64,000 bases of DNA from Alphaproteobacteria bacterium (GTDB lineage: Bacteria > Pseudomonadota > Alphaproteobacteria > Rhizobiales > Xanthobacteraceae): contig VGEP01000010.1 in the NCBI GenBank assembly GCA_016869215.1, positions 1 through 64,000 of the forward strand, written 5' to 3'. Below are positions 55,670 through 64,000 of the stretch, one piece after another. The translations under genes were made by a program, and so were the position numbers. The notes under the pieces are model-generated. The model was not told the DNA's origin and searched no databases. It saw only the letters and a program-made list of their open reading frames with translations. The first letter of the stretch is position 1. Every line of letters begins with the position of its first letter.

Positions 55670-56572
55670 TCAGAACGGACCAATCGGGAAGTAGCGTAGC
55701 CACAGGTCGCTGAAGCGGCCACGCTCCCACAGCCGGAACAACGCCCAATTGAACGCAAGCCGAAGCGTGTCGTTCCCGCGCCTGACGGCGATGCCGACAC
55801 CCTCCCCGAAATAGCGGCTCTCGGTGAACGGGCCGCCCTTGAAGACGCAGCAGCCTTGGGAGTCGGTGCCGTTGAGCCAGAACGCCAGCGAGATGCCGTC
55901 GCCAAACAGGAGATCGACGTCGCCGCGCCGCAGCGCCTCCCGCGCAAGTTCGGCGGAGGCGTAGGTCCGCAGATCGGCTTCCGTGAACAAGGCTTTGAGG
56001 AAGGCTTCGTGCGCGGTGCCCGCCACCACTGCAACTTCGCGGCCTTCGAGCTGCTCCGGCCGCACGTCGTCCAGCACCACGTCCTTGCGGGCCACGAACC
56101 GCGCCGGCGTGCGGTAATAGGCGTCGCTGAAATCCGCGCGCTGCCGGGTCTGTGCGGTGACCGCGATCGAGGCCATCACGGCGTCGCCGCGATTGTCGTT
56201 CAGCGAGTCCAGCACGGTGTCGAAACGCCGCATCTGGATCGTGCACGGCACCTTCAGCTCTTCGCAGATCATGCGCGCCAGATCGACGTTGAAGCCGGCG
56301 GGATTGCCGTCGGGCCCGGCGTAGTTGAACGGCGGGTAGTCGATCTCGGTGAGGAACCGGATCAGGGTGATGCGCGTCAGGTCGGGGCGCTCGGGCCGCC
56401 GCTTGGGATCCCAGAACCCCGGCAGCGTGACGGCCGCGCCCGGCGCGGGACCTCCCGACTGCGCCGCAGCCGGGTTAGCCGCCGTCCAGGACCCGACCTG
56501 CAGCACGGAATGAGCCACAACCAAAAGAAGAACAAACGTTCTTATTCCCGCTTTCAAAAACATATTTATCAT
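55670..56572 (-). CDS. Periplasmic solute-binding protein, amino-acid ABC type
   Basis: The 300-residue protein has a signal peptide (TFVLLLVVAHSVLQVGSWTAA) and an SBP family 3 fold: IRFLTEIDYPPFNYAGPDGNPAGFNVDLAR, MRRFDTVLDSLNDNRGDAVMAS, DFSDAYYRTPARFVARKD, and EGREVAVVAGTAHEAFLKALF. The expected ligand is an amino acid or similar small polar molecule. No permease or ATPase genes are adjacent, so it is an orphan, which may serve a remote transporter or a sensor. It lies between opgC-like and glycosyltransferase genes. Confidence 0.88.
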   Translation of the reverse strand: MINMFLKAGIRTFVLLLVVAHSVLQVGSWTAANPAAAQSGGPAPGAAVTLPGFWDPKRRPERPDLTRITLIRFLTEIDYPPFNYAGPDGNPAGFNVDLARMICEELKVPCTIQMRRFDTVLDSLNDNRGDAVMASIAVTAQTRQRADFSDAYYRTPARFVARKDVVLDDVRPEQLEGREVAVVAGTAHEAFLKALFTEADLRTYASAELAREALRRGDVDLLFGDGISLAFWLNGTDSQGCCVFKGGPFTESRYFGEGVGIAVRRGNDTLRLAFNWALFRLWERGRFSDLWLRYFPIGPF

Positions 56573-56668
56573 CGCAGGTTGTATCGAACGGCCGGGACCA
56601 ATCGCCCGGCCCTTTTATAGCTCAATCGTTCGATCGGGGCAGCGTCGGGAATCGGTCGGGGGGCCGGG

Positions 56669-58684
56669 ATGGCGTACCGGGAGGGGGACGGCGCGGTCGT
56701 CGACCGCAGCCGCCGGAGGGTTCGTTTCGCGGCTGTGCCGGTCCTGCCGGCCGCATCCGGCTATTTCGCAAAGCCGGATTGGCCCGTACGCGCACGCCGC
56801 GCGCGCGCCGCCCTGCCCCGCTGTCCCGAACTCGACTGCCTCCGCCGCAGCATCGCGCCGGGTGTTCTGGCATTCGCGGAACTGCGCGCGGCGGAAGCGG
56901 GCGTGGGCGCCGACGAGGTTCTAATCGCGGCGGGGATCGTCGACGAGGAGACCTACGCCAGGGCGCTCGCCGCCGACCTCGGCATTGCGTTCGAGCCTCT
57001 GGGTAGGATCGCGCGCAGGCAATGCCCCGCTGCGGACGGCCACTTGATCGCGGCAGCATGCACCGGCCTCCTCCACGTTGCCGCCGCCGGCGAACTCATC
57101 ATCGTCGTTGCGCCACACCTCGTTGACAGCCGTCGGCTGATCGCCGCGGTCCGGGCCAGCAACGGCCTTCGCACCCGGATGCGGATCACCGGCGCCGGAC
57201 GGTTGCGACACTTCGTGGCCCGGCACTGCGCCGGCGAGATCGAACGCCGCTCGGTCGATGCATTGCGGACGGCCCGGCCCGCGTTATCCGCGCACAGCTC
57301 GCGCCCGCGGCGGCGCGCGCTGTCGGCCCTGGCCGCCAGCGCGGTGCTCGCGCTGACCGCGCCGGCGACCGCGCTGGTTGTCGTAGAGGTCGCGTTGGCG
57401 GCGGTGTTTCTCGCCTGGACGGGATTGCGAGTGTTCGGCCTGTTGAGCGAGCGCATGGCGCGCTGGCGGCCGCACGCCATCGCGGACTCCGACCTGCCGG
57501 TCTACTCGGTGATCGTGGCGCTGCACCGCGAGGCCGCGATCGTACCGAAGCTCGTCGCATCTCTGCAGGCGCTCGATTACCCGGCGGAGAAACTGCAGAT
57601 CGTCCTTGCACTGGAGCCGGACGACACGGAAACCCGCGACGCAATCGTCCGGCTCCGGCTCGGCGCACCGTTTGAGATTGCGATCGCGCCGGTGCGCGGA
57701 CCCCGTACCAAGCCGAAGGCGCTCAACGCCGCGCTGCAGTTTGTGCGCGGCACGTTTGTCGCCGTCTACGATGCCGAAGACCGGCCGGAGCCGGACCAGC
57801 TTCGCCGCGCGCTGGCAGCCTTCGTAGCCAGTGACCGGCGGCTGGCCTGCGTGCAGGCGCGGCTTACGATCGACAACACCGAAGACTCGTGGTTGGCCCG
57901 GATGTTTACGGCGGAATACGCCGGGTTATTCGATGTTTTCCTGCCGGGACTCGCCGCGTGGCGCCTGCCGCTGCCGTTGGGCGGATCGTCCAACCATTTC
58001 CGGGCGGCCTCGTTGCGCGCGATCGGCGCGTGGGATCCGTACAACGTCACCGAGGACGCCGATCTCGGAATGCGGCTGGCGCGGTTCGGATATCGTACGA
58101 CGGTCATCCCGTCGACGACCCATGAGGAAGCGCCGGCTCAATTCGGTATTTGGCTCCGGCAACGCACACGCTGGTTCAAGGGCTGGATGCAGACCTGGCT
58201 GGTGCACATCCGCACGCCGGTCCGCCTCCTGCGCGAACTCGGGATCTCCGGTTTCGCCGTTTTCCAGCTTGTGGTGGGCGGGACCGTTCTCGCGGCGCTG
58301 GTGCACGCGCCGTTCGCCGCCTACCTTGCCTGGGAGATCGCGACTGCGCCGGCAGGCGCTATCCTCACGCAGGCGCTCACCGCCATCTACGCAACATCGC
58401 TGTTCGCAGGCTACCTGATCGCGGCAATTCTGGGTCTGATCGGCCTGGCGCGCCGCGGGCTTATCGGTAGCGCCTGGGCACTGCTGCTGATGCCGCTCTA
58501 CTGGCTGCTGCTGTCGGCGGCCGCGTGGCGCGCGCTCTATCAGCTCGTCCGCGATCCCTATCGCTGGGAAAAAACCGAGCACGGGTTGGCGCGAAATTCG
58601 CGGCTGGCCAGGATCACGCGCCCACAACCGACGGTCACAGGTAACGGCGCAGGTCATCCGCGGCGTCCTTCGGGCGCCGCTTGA
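56669..58684 (+). CDS. MshEN-domain fused to a BcsA-like family 2 glycosyltransferase
   Basis: The 671-residue protein begins with an MshEN/GspE-N-like domain (about residues 60-190: LLHVAAAGELIIVVAPHLVDSRRLIAAVRA). In other proteins this domain binds cyclic-di-GMP or type II secretion parts. Membrane helices follow (225-265), then a GT2 domain with YDAEDRPEPDQ near residue 366, TEDADLGMRLARFGY near 460 and QRTRWFKGWMQTW near 496 (the processive-synthase QxxRW). Four or more C-terminal helices close it. It probably builds an exopolysaccharide; donor and product are unknown. Its 3' end overlaps the convergent SCO gene by 50 bases. Confidence 0.87.
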   Translation: MAYREGDGAVVDRSRRRVRFAAVPVLPAASGYFAKPDWPVRARRARAALPRCPELDCLRRSIAPGVLAFAELRAAEAGVGADEVLIAAGIVDEETYARALAADLGIAFEPLGRIARRQCPAADGHLIAAACTGLLHVAAAGELIIVVAPHLVDSRRLIAAVRASNGLRTRMRITGAGRLRHFVARHCAGEIERRSVDALRTARPALSAHSSRPRRRALSALAASAVLALTAPATALVVVEVALAAVFLAWTGLRVFGLLSERMARWRPHAIADSDLPVYSVIVALHREAAIVPKLVASLQALDYPAEKLQIVLALEPDDTETRDAIVRLRLGAPFEIAIAPVRGPRTKPKALNAALQFVRGTFVAVYDAEDRPEPDQLRRALAAFVASDRRLACVQARLTIDNTEDSWLARMFTAEYAGLFDVFLPGLAAWRLPLPLGGSSNHFRAASLRAIGAWDPYNVTEDADLGMRLARFGYRTTVIPSTTHEEAPAQFGIWLRQRTRWFKGWMQTWLVHIRTPVRLLRELGISGFAVFQLVVGGTVLAALVHAPFAAYLAWEIATAPAGAILTQALTAIYATSLFAGYLIAAILGLIGLARRGLIGSAWALLLMPLYWLLLSAAAWRALYQLVRDPYRWEKTEHGLARNSRLARITRPQPTVTGNGAGHPRRPSGAA

Positions 58685-59231
58685 GGCTGAAGGGCGCGAC
58701 GAAGCGGCCCTCCTTGTTCATCAGGTACACGATGGTCGTGTGGTCCATGGTGTAGCCGCCGCCGTCGAGCGGAACCTTCTTGGAATAGACGCGGTAAGCC
58801 CGCTCTACGGAACGGATCGCGTCGGCGTCTCCGGTGGCCCCTACGACTCGAGGGTCGAAGCTCGACAGATAATCCTTGAGCTTGTCCGGAGTGTCGCGCT
58901 CCGGATCGACGGTGACGAACAGCGCGCGCACGCCCTTGGCATCCGGCCCGAGCTCGCGCAGCACCTCGGAGACCTCGAACAACGTCGTCGGACACACGTC
59001 CGGACAATGGGTGAAGCCGAAGAACACCAGGAACGGATTGCCCTTGAGGTCCTGATCGGTGATCGGCCTGGAATTATGGTCGGTCAGTTTGAAGGGGCCG
59101 CCGACTGCCGACTGAAGCACCACCGGTGCGGGGCTGCGCCCGGTGACGATGAAGATCACCGCAAAGAACAGCACCAGACCTGCGACGAACGCGCCTAGGA
59201 GCAGCAACAAGCGTGCGGTACGGGGTCCCAT
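58635..59231 (-). CDS. SCO1/SenC-family copper chaperone
   Basis: The 198-residue protein has an N-terminal anchor helix (LLLLLGAFVAGLVLFFAVIFIVTG) and a thioredoxin-like periplasmic domain with the copper motif C76-P-D-V-C80 in FGFTHCPDVCPTTL and the distal His in GYTMDHTTIVYLM. SCO proteins load copper into the CuA site of oxidase subunit II, here most likely the one encoded at 10776-11633. It ends inside the last 50 bases of the glycosyltransferase gene on the other strand. A small membrane-protein gene lies 12 bases upstream. Confidence 0.94.
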   Translation of the reverse strand: MGPRTARLLLLLGAFVAGLVLFFAVIFIVTGRSPAPVVLQSAVGGPFKLTDHNSRPITDQDLKGNPFLVFFGFTHCPDVCPTTLFEVSEVLRELGPDAKGVRALFVTVDPERDTPDKLKDYLSSFDPRVVGATGDADAIRSVERAYRVYSKKVPLDGGGYTMDHTTIVYLMNKEGRFVAPFSLKRRPKDAADDLRRYL

Positions 59232-59243
59232 GGTCCCGGGGCC

Positions 59244-59402
59244 TCAGCCGAAGCAGGCCACGAAGCCCGCCCGGATCATTTCGAAGAACACCGTCGTGCC
59301 GTAGTGCGCCCAAAGCGCCACCGTCCCGGCCAGAATCAGTCCCGCGACAGTCGCGGCCAGAACGATCGGTACCGCGGAGCGCGTCGTTATGGCCTCGGAC
59401 AT
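59244..59402 (-). CDS. Small one-helix membrane protein upstream of SCO
   Basis: A 52-residue frame starts at ATG 59402, with GGGAG 8 bases upstream, and ends at TGA 59244. The product MSEAITTRS... has one hydrophobic helix (AVPIVLAATVAGLILAGTVALW), then AHYGTTVFFEMIRAGFVACFG. The start, ribosome site and 12-base gap to the SCO gene suggest a real, co-expressed gene. It might assist copper or oxidase assembly, but only the position supports that. I do not recognise a family. Confidence 0.6.
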   Translation of the reverse strand: MSEAITTRSAVPIVLAATVAGLILAGTVALWAHYGTTVFFEMIRAGFVACFG

Positions 59403-59580
59403 GGAACGGTCTCCCGACGGGCGGCCCCGGCAACGCTTGCCTCCGGCCGCGCCGGCAAACCTTCACATAAGACCGATCCGGAGCGCCGGCAACCCGCGCC
59501 TGGGCCGCACCGCCAAACGCATCGAGGCACCGCCCGGAGGGGACAGCGCCTCGGATCGTGGGTGCAACGGTCGTGGCGTC

Positions 59581-62469
59581 CTATGACGCCAACGCGGTTG
59601 GAGAGTGGTCCGCGCCGTTGGTGCGTGCGGACGGGCTGCGGCGTGTGGCTGCGGGCCGCGACGCACCTTGGGCGTGCCCGCCGTCGATGCGGAAGAAGCT
59701 CACCCGCTCGGTCATCGCCTGCGACTGCTGCTCCAGGGACTTGGCGGCGGCGGCGTTCTGCTCCACCAGCGCCGAGTTCTGCTGCGTCACGTGGTCCATC
59801 TGGGTGAGCGCACGGTTGACCTGATCGATGCCGCCGGCCTGCTCGGCGCTGGCGTAGGCGATCTCGGACACGATGCCCGCAACCCGCTTGATCGATTCCA
59901 CGATCTCCTTCAGCGAGTCGCCGGCCCGGTTGACGAGCTGCACCCCCGACTGCACCTGCGACGAACTGTTGGTGATCAGGTTCTTGATGTCGTTGGCCGC
60001 CTGCGACGACCGTTGCGCGAGGCTGCGCACCTCCGACGCCACCACCGCGAACCCCCGCCCCGCTTCGCCCGCCCGCGCCGCCTCCACGGCGGCATTCAAG
60101 GCCAGCAGGTTGGTCTGCCGCGCGATCTCGTCGATCACCCCGATGATGTCGGAGACCTGCCGCGACGACTCCTCGATCCGCGCCATCGCCTCGATCGCCT
60201 GCGTCACCACCTGACCCCCTCGGCCCGCGATCTCGTGGGTGTCGACCGCGAACTTGTTGGCCTGCTGGGCGTTCTCGGCGTTCTTCTTCACCGTCGCAGA
60301 GATCTCCTCCATCGACGCCGAGGTCTGTTCCAGGCTCGCCGCCTGCTCCTCGGTGCGCTGCGACAGGTCGGTGGTGCTGGTCGAGATCTCGCTCGCGGTG
60401 CTCGCCACCTCCCGCGTCGCGGTCAGGATCGAGCTGATGGTCTCCTGCAGCTGCGCAATCGTGGCGTTGAAGTCGTCCTTGATCTGGGCGTAGGCCTCCG
60501 TGAACCCGCCGTCCAGCCGATACACCAGGTCCCCGCTCGACAGCTTGCCAAGCCCCTCGGCCAGGTTCTGCACGATCCGCATCTGCTCTTCGGCGGTCTT
60601 GGCCTGGGCCTGGGCCTGCTCCTCGGCGGCCTGCGCCCGGGCCCGCGCCTGCTCCTGCTCGGCCTTGGCCTGCGCGTCGGCGTTCGCCCGCCGCTCCTCG
60701 TCGGCCAGCCGCTTCTGTTCCTCGGCCTGCTTGCGGTGCTCCTCGGCGTCGCGGCGCTGCTCCTCCGCCTGCGCCTCCAGCCGCTTCTTCTCCACCGCCG
60801 CATCGCGGAACACCACCACCGAGCGCGCCATCGAGGCGACCTCGTCCTTGGTGCGGATTTCCGGCAGCGCCAGTTCGGTGTCGCCCGACGTCAGCCGGCG
60901 CATGCTCTGGTCGATCGCCGTCAGCGGCTTCACCAGCCGACGCTGCACGTAGAACATCCCGATCGCGCCAGCCGCCAGAATGCTCACAAGCGCGACAATC
61001 AGGAGAAGATTGCGATTGTGGCCGAGGCTCGACAGCAACTGCTGCTCGCTCTTCGACATGCTGCTCTCGGCCGCAGTCACGAGTTCGCCCACCGCCTTGT
61101 CGAGCGCACCCTGGATGGTGGCGTTCTCGGTGACGGCGCGGTTCGCCGCCATATTGGCCTGCAGTTCGCTGTTGCGCAGCGCAAAGATGCCGTCGGCGGC
61201 GGTTCCAAATGCGACCAGCTGGTCGATCATCGCGCCGACTTCCTTGTCGCCGATCGACTTGGAGACCTTCCTCAGGAGGTCCGCCGCGGCGACGAACCGC
61301 TCGCGGATCGGTGTGAGCCCGCTCGCTTCGCGCGCCACCACGCCTTCGCTGATCAGGCTGGTCAGCAGATGGGTCTGCGATGCGGTCTCGAGCGAATTGC
61401 GCAAGGCGGCGATCTGCGTGCCGGCAAGGGTCTTAAGCAATGCGCCCGACTGCTTGATGGCCTCTTCGCCCGCCATCATCATGGCGAGGTTCAGGTCGTC
61501 GACCACCTTGTTCAGCACGCTCGTCAGCAGCACGTGAGCGCGGAAGATGTGGCTCAGCCGCTCGGCGCTTTCGGTTTCGGGGCGGCCGGAGGTCTTGAAG
61601 TCGGCAAACGACATCAGCGTCGTGACCTGCTTCCTGAGCTGCTCGACGTCGGGGTCGGATGGCATGTCGGCCAGGAGCTGACGCACGCGCTCCGCAGTCG
61701 AGGTATATCGCGTCTCCAGAACCCCGAGCAGTTGCGGCGACGACGCCGCAGCGCCCGCCACCAGCAGACCGGACACGAGGTTGATCTCGGACACGACGTT
61801 CAGCGTCGTTTGCAGCCGCTGCAATCCGCCGTCGATGAACGATCGCGTGGCGCGGTTGCCGACCTTTGCGACGTCTTCGACCGCCGAGGCCACGTCGGCA
61901 TGCGACTTGTCCACAATCGGCGCGAGCTTCTCGGATATCTTGCCGTGCACCTGGTGCAGCTCGTGCTGCTTCGCGGCGATCTTGGAGCGCAGCTCGGTCC
62001 GATTGATGATCGCCCGCTCCATCGCCTGGAGATTCTGGTCCAGCTGGCGCGCCGAATTCTCGACCGCAGAGAAGGAGGCGTTGCCTTCCTGCTTGGTCTT
62101 CAGCCGCTCCACGATCGCAGCCAGGCCGCGACGCCGCTCCGACATCGTGTTGGCGATCGTGCGCTGCTCTTCGACGGTTGCCGCACCGACGAAGCGCGCG
62201 GCGGCGGCCGCGATCTCTCCGGTCATGCCCGACATCCGCAGCGCGTCCGCCATCATCGGCACATCCGAGCCGGCGACCTGCCGGAATTCGCGTTCGATGG
62301 CCGAGAAGGACACGATCGCGACCCCGGCCGCGACAACGGTCATCAGCGCCACCGCGCCGAAGGCCGTTTGCAGCTTGCCCTTGACGCCGAAGCGAATGGC
62401 GCCGTCCGTCTTCGCCTTCGCCGCAGGCTTGGCAGATTTCGCGTCGCGCTTATTCCGGAGCTTGAACAT
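59581..62469 (-). CDS. Methyl-accepting chemotaxis protein
   Basis: The 962-residue receptor has a first membrane helix (about residues 33-56), a long periplasmic helical sensor domain, a second helix near 484-507, HAMP from about 508, and an Ala/Glu/Gln-rich coiled coil (563-640). A further HAMP-like segment [20 protein letters not shown] and the signalling domain with the CheA-contact tip [38 protein letters not shown] (near 780-820) follow. I chose ATG 62469 ([14 protein letters not shown]), preceded by GGGGGA; the longer frame has no signal. The sensed ligand is unknown. It is a near twin of the next gene in its C-terminal half. Confidence 0.93.
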   Translation of the reverse strand: MFKLRNKRDAKSAKPAAKAKTDGAIRFGVKGKLQTAFGAVALMTVVAAGVAIVSFSAIEREFRQVAGSDVPMMADALRMSGMTGEIAAAAARFVGAATVEEQRTIANTMSERRRGLAAIVERLKTKQEGNASFSAVENSARQLDQNLQAMERAIINRTELRSKIAAKQHELHQVHGKISEKLAPIVDKSHADVASAVEDVAKVGNRATRSFIDGGLQRLQTTLNVVSEINLVSGLLVAGAAASSPQLLGVLETRYTSTAERVRQLLADMPSDPDVEQLRKQVTTLMSFADFKTSGRPETESAERLSHIFRAHVLLTSVLNKVVDDLNLAMMMAGEEAIKQSGALLKTLAGTQIAALRNSLETASQTHLLTSLISEGVVAREASGLTPIRERFVAAADLLRKVSKSIGDKEVGAMIDQLVAFGTAADGIFALRNSELQANMAANRAVTENATIQGALDKAVGELVTAAESSMSKSEQQLLSSLGHNRNLLLIVALVSILAAGAIGMFYVQRRLVKPLTAIDQSMRRLTSGDTELALPEIRTKDEVASMARSVVVFRDAAVEKKRLEAQAEEQRRDAEEHRKQAEEQKRLADEERRANADAQAKAEQEQARARAQAAEEQAQAQAKTAEEQMRIVQNLAEGLGKLSSGDLVYRLDGGFTEAYAQIKDDFNATIAQLQETISSILTATREVASTASEISTSTTDLSQRTEEQAASLEQTSASMEEISATVKKNAENAQQANKFAVDTHEIAGRGGQVVTQAIEAMARIEESSRQVSDIIGVIDEIARQTNLLALNAAVEAARAGEAGRGFAVVASEVRSLAQRSSQAANDIKNLITNSSSQVQSGVQLVNRAGDSLKEIVESIKRVAGIVSEIAYASAEQAGGIDQVNRALTQMDHVTQQNSALVEQNAAAAKSLEQQSQAMTERVSFFRIDGGHAQGASRPAATRRSPSARTNGADHSPTALAS

Positions 62470-62848
62470 CGGTCCCCCAGAGTCCAGTGGTCGCCGCGGC
62501 GGTGAAACCGCGTACGGGATGGCAGGTGAGTTTCGCAATTCCCGATCCGGCCTTGCCGCCGCCGGCAGTTGCGACTGCGCGTGCAAGGACGTCCCGCAAC
62601 CTCGGGATGCCGCATGCGACCAACGCAGAAGCCAATGTCCGCGGCCTGCACTGCACGGCGTGTCCCCTCCATTCGTCAGCTTTGCCGGAGATTTGGCCGG
62701 AAGCGGCCGCCTCGCGGGTGCCCGACACGGAACCAGGAAGTTTGAGGGACGCTAGAAATTTATGACTAATAAATGGTTAACGCCTTATTGATTAACGCCG
62801 CCGGTTGCCCGGCGGCGTTTGTGCGATGGGTCGCTCGATCGTCCGCGT
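62470..62848. other. Intergenic region between the two chemoreceptor genes
   Basis: These 379 bases hold a hairpin for ending the upstream receptor transcript (62794-62819), then an AT-rich stretch (about 62745-62795) that may contain the promoter of the receptor at 59581-62469. No ORF in it resembles a known family. Confidence 0.5.
62794..62819 (-). terminator. Hairpin after the truncated chemoreceptor gene
   Basis: AACGCCGCCGG (62794-62804) and CCGGCGGCGTT (62809-62819) form a perfect 11-bp stem with a TTGC loop. It lies 29 bases past the stop of the leftward receptor gene at 62849. The T tract is poor (TT then AATCAATAA), so termination strength is uncertain. Confidence 0.6.
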
Positions 62849-64000
62849 TCACGAGGCTATCGCGACGGGATCATGCCCGTTGGCGCCTTTGTGACGGGCG
62901 GACGGGCTGCGGCGGCCGGCCGCAGTCCGCGACGCATCCTGGGAATGGCCGCCGTCGATCCGGAAAAATCTCACCCGCTCGTTCATGCCTTCCGACTGCT
63001 GTTCGAGGGACTTGGCGGCGGCGGCGTTCTGCTCCACCAGCGCCGAGTTCTGCTGGGTCACCTGATCCATCTGCGCCAGCGCCTTGTTGACCTGGTCGAT
63101 GCCGCCCGCCTGCTCCGCGCTGGCGTTGGCGATCTCGGAGACGATGCCGGCCACACGCTTGATCGATTCCACGATCTCTTTGAGCGAGTCTCCGGCCCGG
63201 TTCACGAGTTGCACGCCCGACTGGACCTGCGACGAGCTGTTGGTGATCAGGTTCTTGATGTCGTTGGCGGCCTGCGATGAGCGCTGTGCCAGCGAACGGA
63301 CTTCCGAGGCCACCACCGCGAACCCGCGGCCCGCTTCGCCCGCCCGCGCTGCTTCCACCGCGGCGTTCAGCGCGAGAAGGTTTGTCTGGCGTGCGATCTC
63401 GTCGATCACCCCGATGATGTCGGCGACCTGGCGTGACGACTCTTCGATCCGCGCCATCGCCTCGATCGCCTGCGTCACCACCTGCCCGCCCCGGCCCGCG
63501 ATTTCTCGCGTGTCGACGGCGAACTTGTCGGCCTGCTGGGCGTTCTCGGCGTTCTTCTTCACCGTCGCGGAGATTTCCTCCATCGACGCCGAGGTCTGCT
63601 CCAGGCTCGCGGCCTGTTCCTCGGTGCGCTGTGACAGGTCGGTCGTGCTGGTGGAGATTTCGCGCGCCGTGTTTGCGACCTCGCGGGTTGACGTCAGGAT
63701 CGAGCTGATGGTCTCCTGAAGTTGCGCGATCGTGGCGTTGAAGTCGTCCTTGATTTGCGCGTAGGCGTCGGTGAAGCCGCCGTCCAGCCGGTACACCAAG
63801 TCGCCGCTCGACAGCTTGCCGAGACCCTCGGCTAGGTTCTTGACGATCTGCGCCTGCTCTGCAGCGGTCTTGGCCTGGGCCAGCGCCTGCTCTTCGGCAG
63901 CCTGCGCCCATGCGCGGGCCTGCTCGCGCTCGGCCTTGGCCTGGGCCTCGGCGTTCGCGCGCCGCTCCTCGTCGGCCAGCCGCTTCTGTTCCTCGGCCTG
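62849..64000 (-). CDS. Methyl-accepting chemotaxis protein, C-terminal part (runs off the window)
   Basis: The last 383 residues of a chemoreceptor are visible. They begin in the Ala/Glu/Gln-rich coiled coil ([17 protein letters not shown]...), continue through the HAMP-like [18 protein letters not shown], and reach the full signalling domain with [20 protein letters not shown]. Compared with the neighbouring receptor, I count about 15 differing residues over roughly 290 from the HAMP-like segment to RIDGG, so this is a tandem duplicate or a gene-conversion pair. The start and sensor domain lie beyond base 64000. Confidence 0.92.
   Translation of the reverse strand, partial: QAEEQKRLADEERRANAEAQAKAEREQARAWAQAAEEQALAQAKTAAEQAQIVKNLAEGLGKLSSGDLVYRLDGGFTDAYAQIKDDFNATIAQLQETISSILTSTREVANTAREISTSTTDLSQRTEEQAASLEQTSASMEEISATVKKNAENAQQADKFAVDTREIAGRGGQVVTQAIEAMARIEESSRQVADIIGVIDEIARQTNLLALNAAVEAARAGEAGRGFAVVASEVRSLAQRSSQAANDIKNLITNSSSQVQSGVQLVNRAGDSLKEIVESIKRVAGIVSEIANASAEQAGGIDQVNKALAQMDQVTQQNSALVEQNAAAAKSLEQQSEGMNERVRFFRIDGGHSQDASRTAAGRRSPSARHKGANGHDPVAIAS

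Noticed and set aside
59605-62505. A 966-codon upper-strand frame opposite the chemoreceptor
   Set aside because: It is the antisense of a repetitive coiled-coil gene, which yields long spurious frames.

Overview
The window is high-GC (roughly two-thirds G+C), densely coded DNA from an alphaproteobacterium of the Hyphomicrobiales (Rhizobiales), most like Bradyrhizobium/Pseudolabrys/Rhodoplanes relatives. The grounds are the cox-ctaB-ctaG-DUF983-SURF1-thrC-M16 gene order, a class I lysyl-tRNA synthetase, Bug-type solute receptors, DUF1127 and IalB-family proteins, a ligase-associated helicase/PdeM pair, and the palindromic repeats common in that order. The assignment is by inference from gene content; no rRNA or tRNA gene was seen.

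Layout. 1-1.0 kb: the edge of an IS630-like element, a dispersed repeat and a HAD-family gene. 1.0-11.6 kb: a long leftward block encoding the aa3 cytochrome c oxidase and its assembly factors (ctaC, ctaD, ctaB, CoxF-like, ctaG, ctaE, DUF983, SURF1), then thrC, an M16 peptidase, a GNAT and a lipoprotein. 12.0-17.5 kb (rightward): an IalB-family secreted protein, a tightly coupled four-gene unit (HIBADH-like dehydrogenase, cupin, hydratase, MetE-like enzyme) that looks catabolic, and tldD. 17.5-19.8 kb: a PAN-repeat protein, and a DUF1127 gene divergent from a LysR regulator with a perfect palindrome between them. 19.8-33.1 kb: gshA, an MFS carrier, a beta-oxidation-like block (FadJ-type fusion, two cupins, thiolase, two acyl-CoA dehydrogenases), two Bug receptors and a metallo-beta-lactamase-fold hydrolase.

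33.4-41 kb (rightward): a PodJ-like membrane protein with Sel1 repeats, a TauE/SafE carrier with a TIGR02186 partner, and an SGNH/MBOAT O-acylation pair whose SGNH gene carries an in-frame amber codon. 40.9-49.5 kb: PdeM, a META-like protein, a Lhr-like helicase, two dihydroorotate-dehydrogenase paralogs, a TPR-methyltransferase, DUF6460 and a MATE exporter. 49.5-49.8 kb: no gene, but four long hairpins of common design and different sequence. 49.9-64 kb: an S24/LexA-like regulator with an operator-like promoter, a Tat-exported carbonic-anhydrase-like protein, a second TauE/SafE carrier, lysK, an overlapping SGNH/OpgC pair, a solute-binding protein, a MshEN-glycosyltransferase fusion, a SCO copper chaperone with a tiny membrane protein, and two tandem near-identical chemoreceptors, the second cut by the window end.

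Most of the content is ordinary core genome. The least explained items are the covarying hairpin array (49503-49831), the amber-interrupted SGNH gene (38255-39400), the cysteine-type DHODH paralog (44704-45801), and the coupled four-gene catabolic-looking unit (12716-15967).
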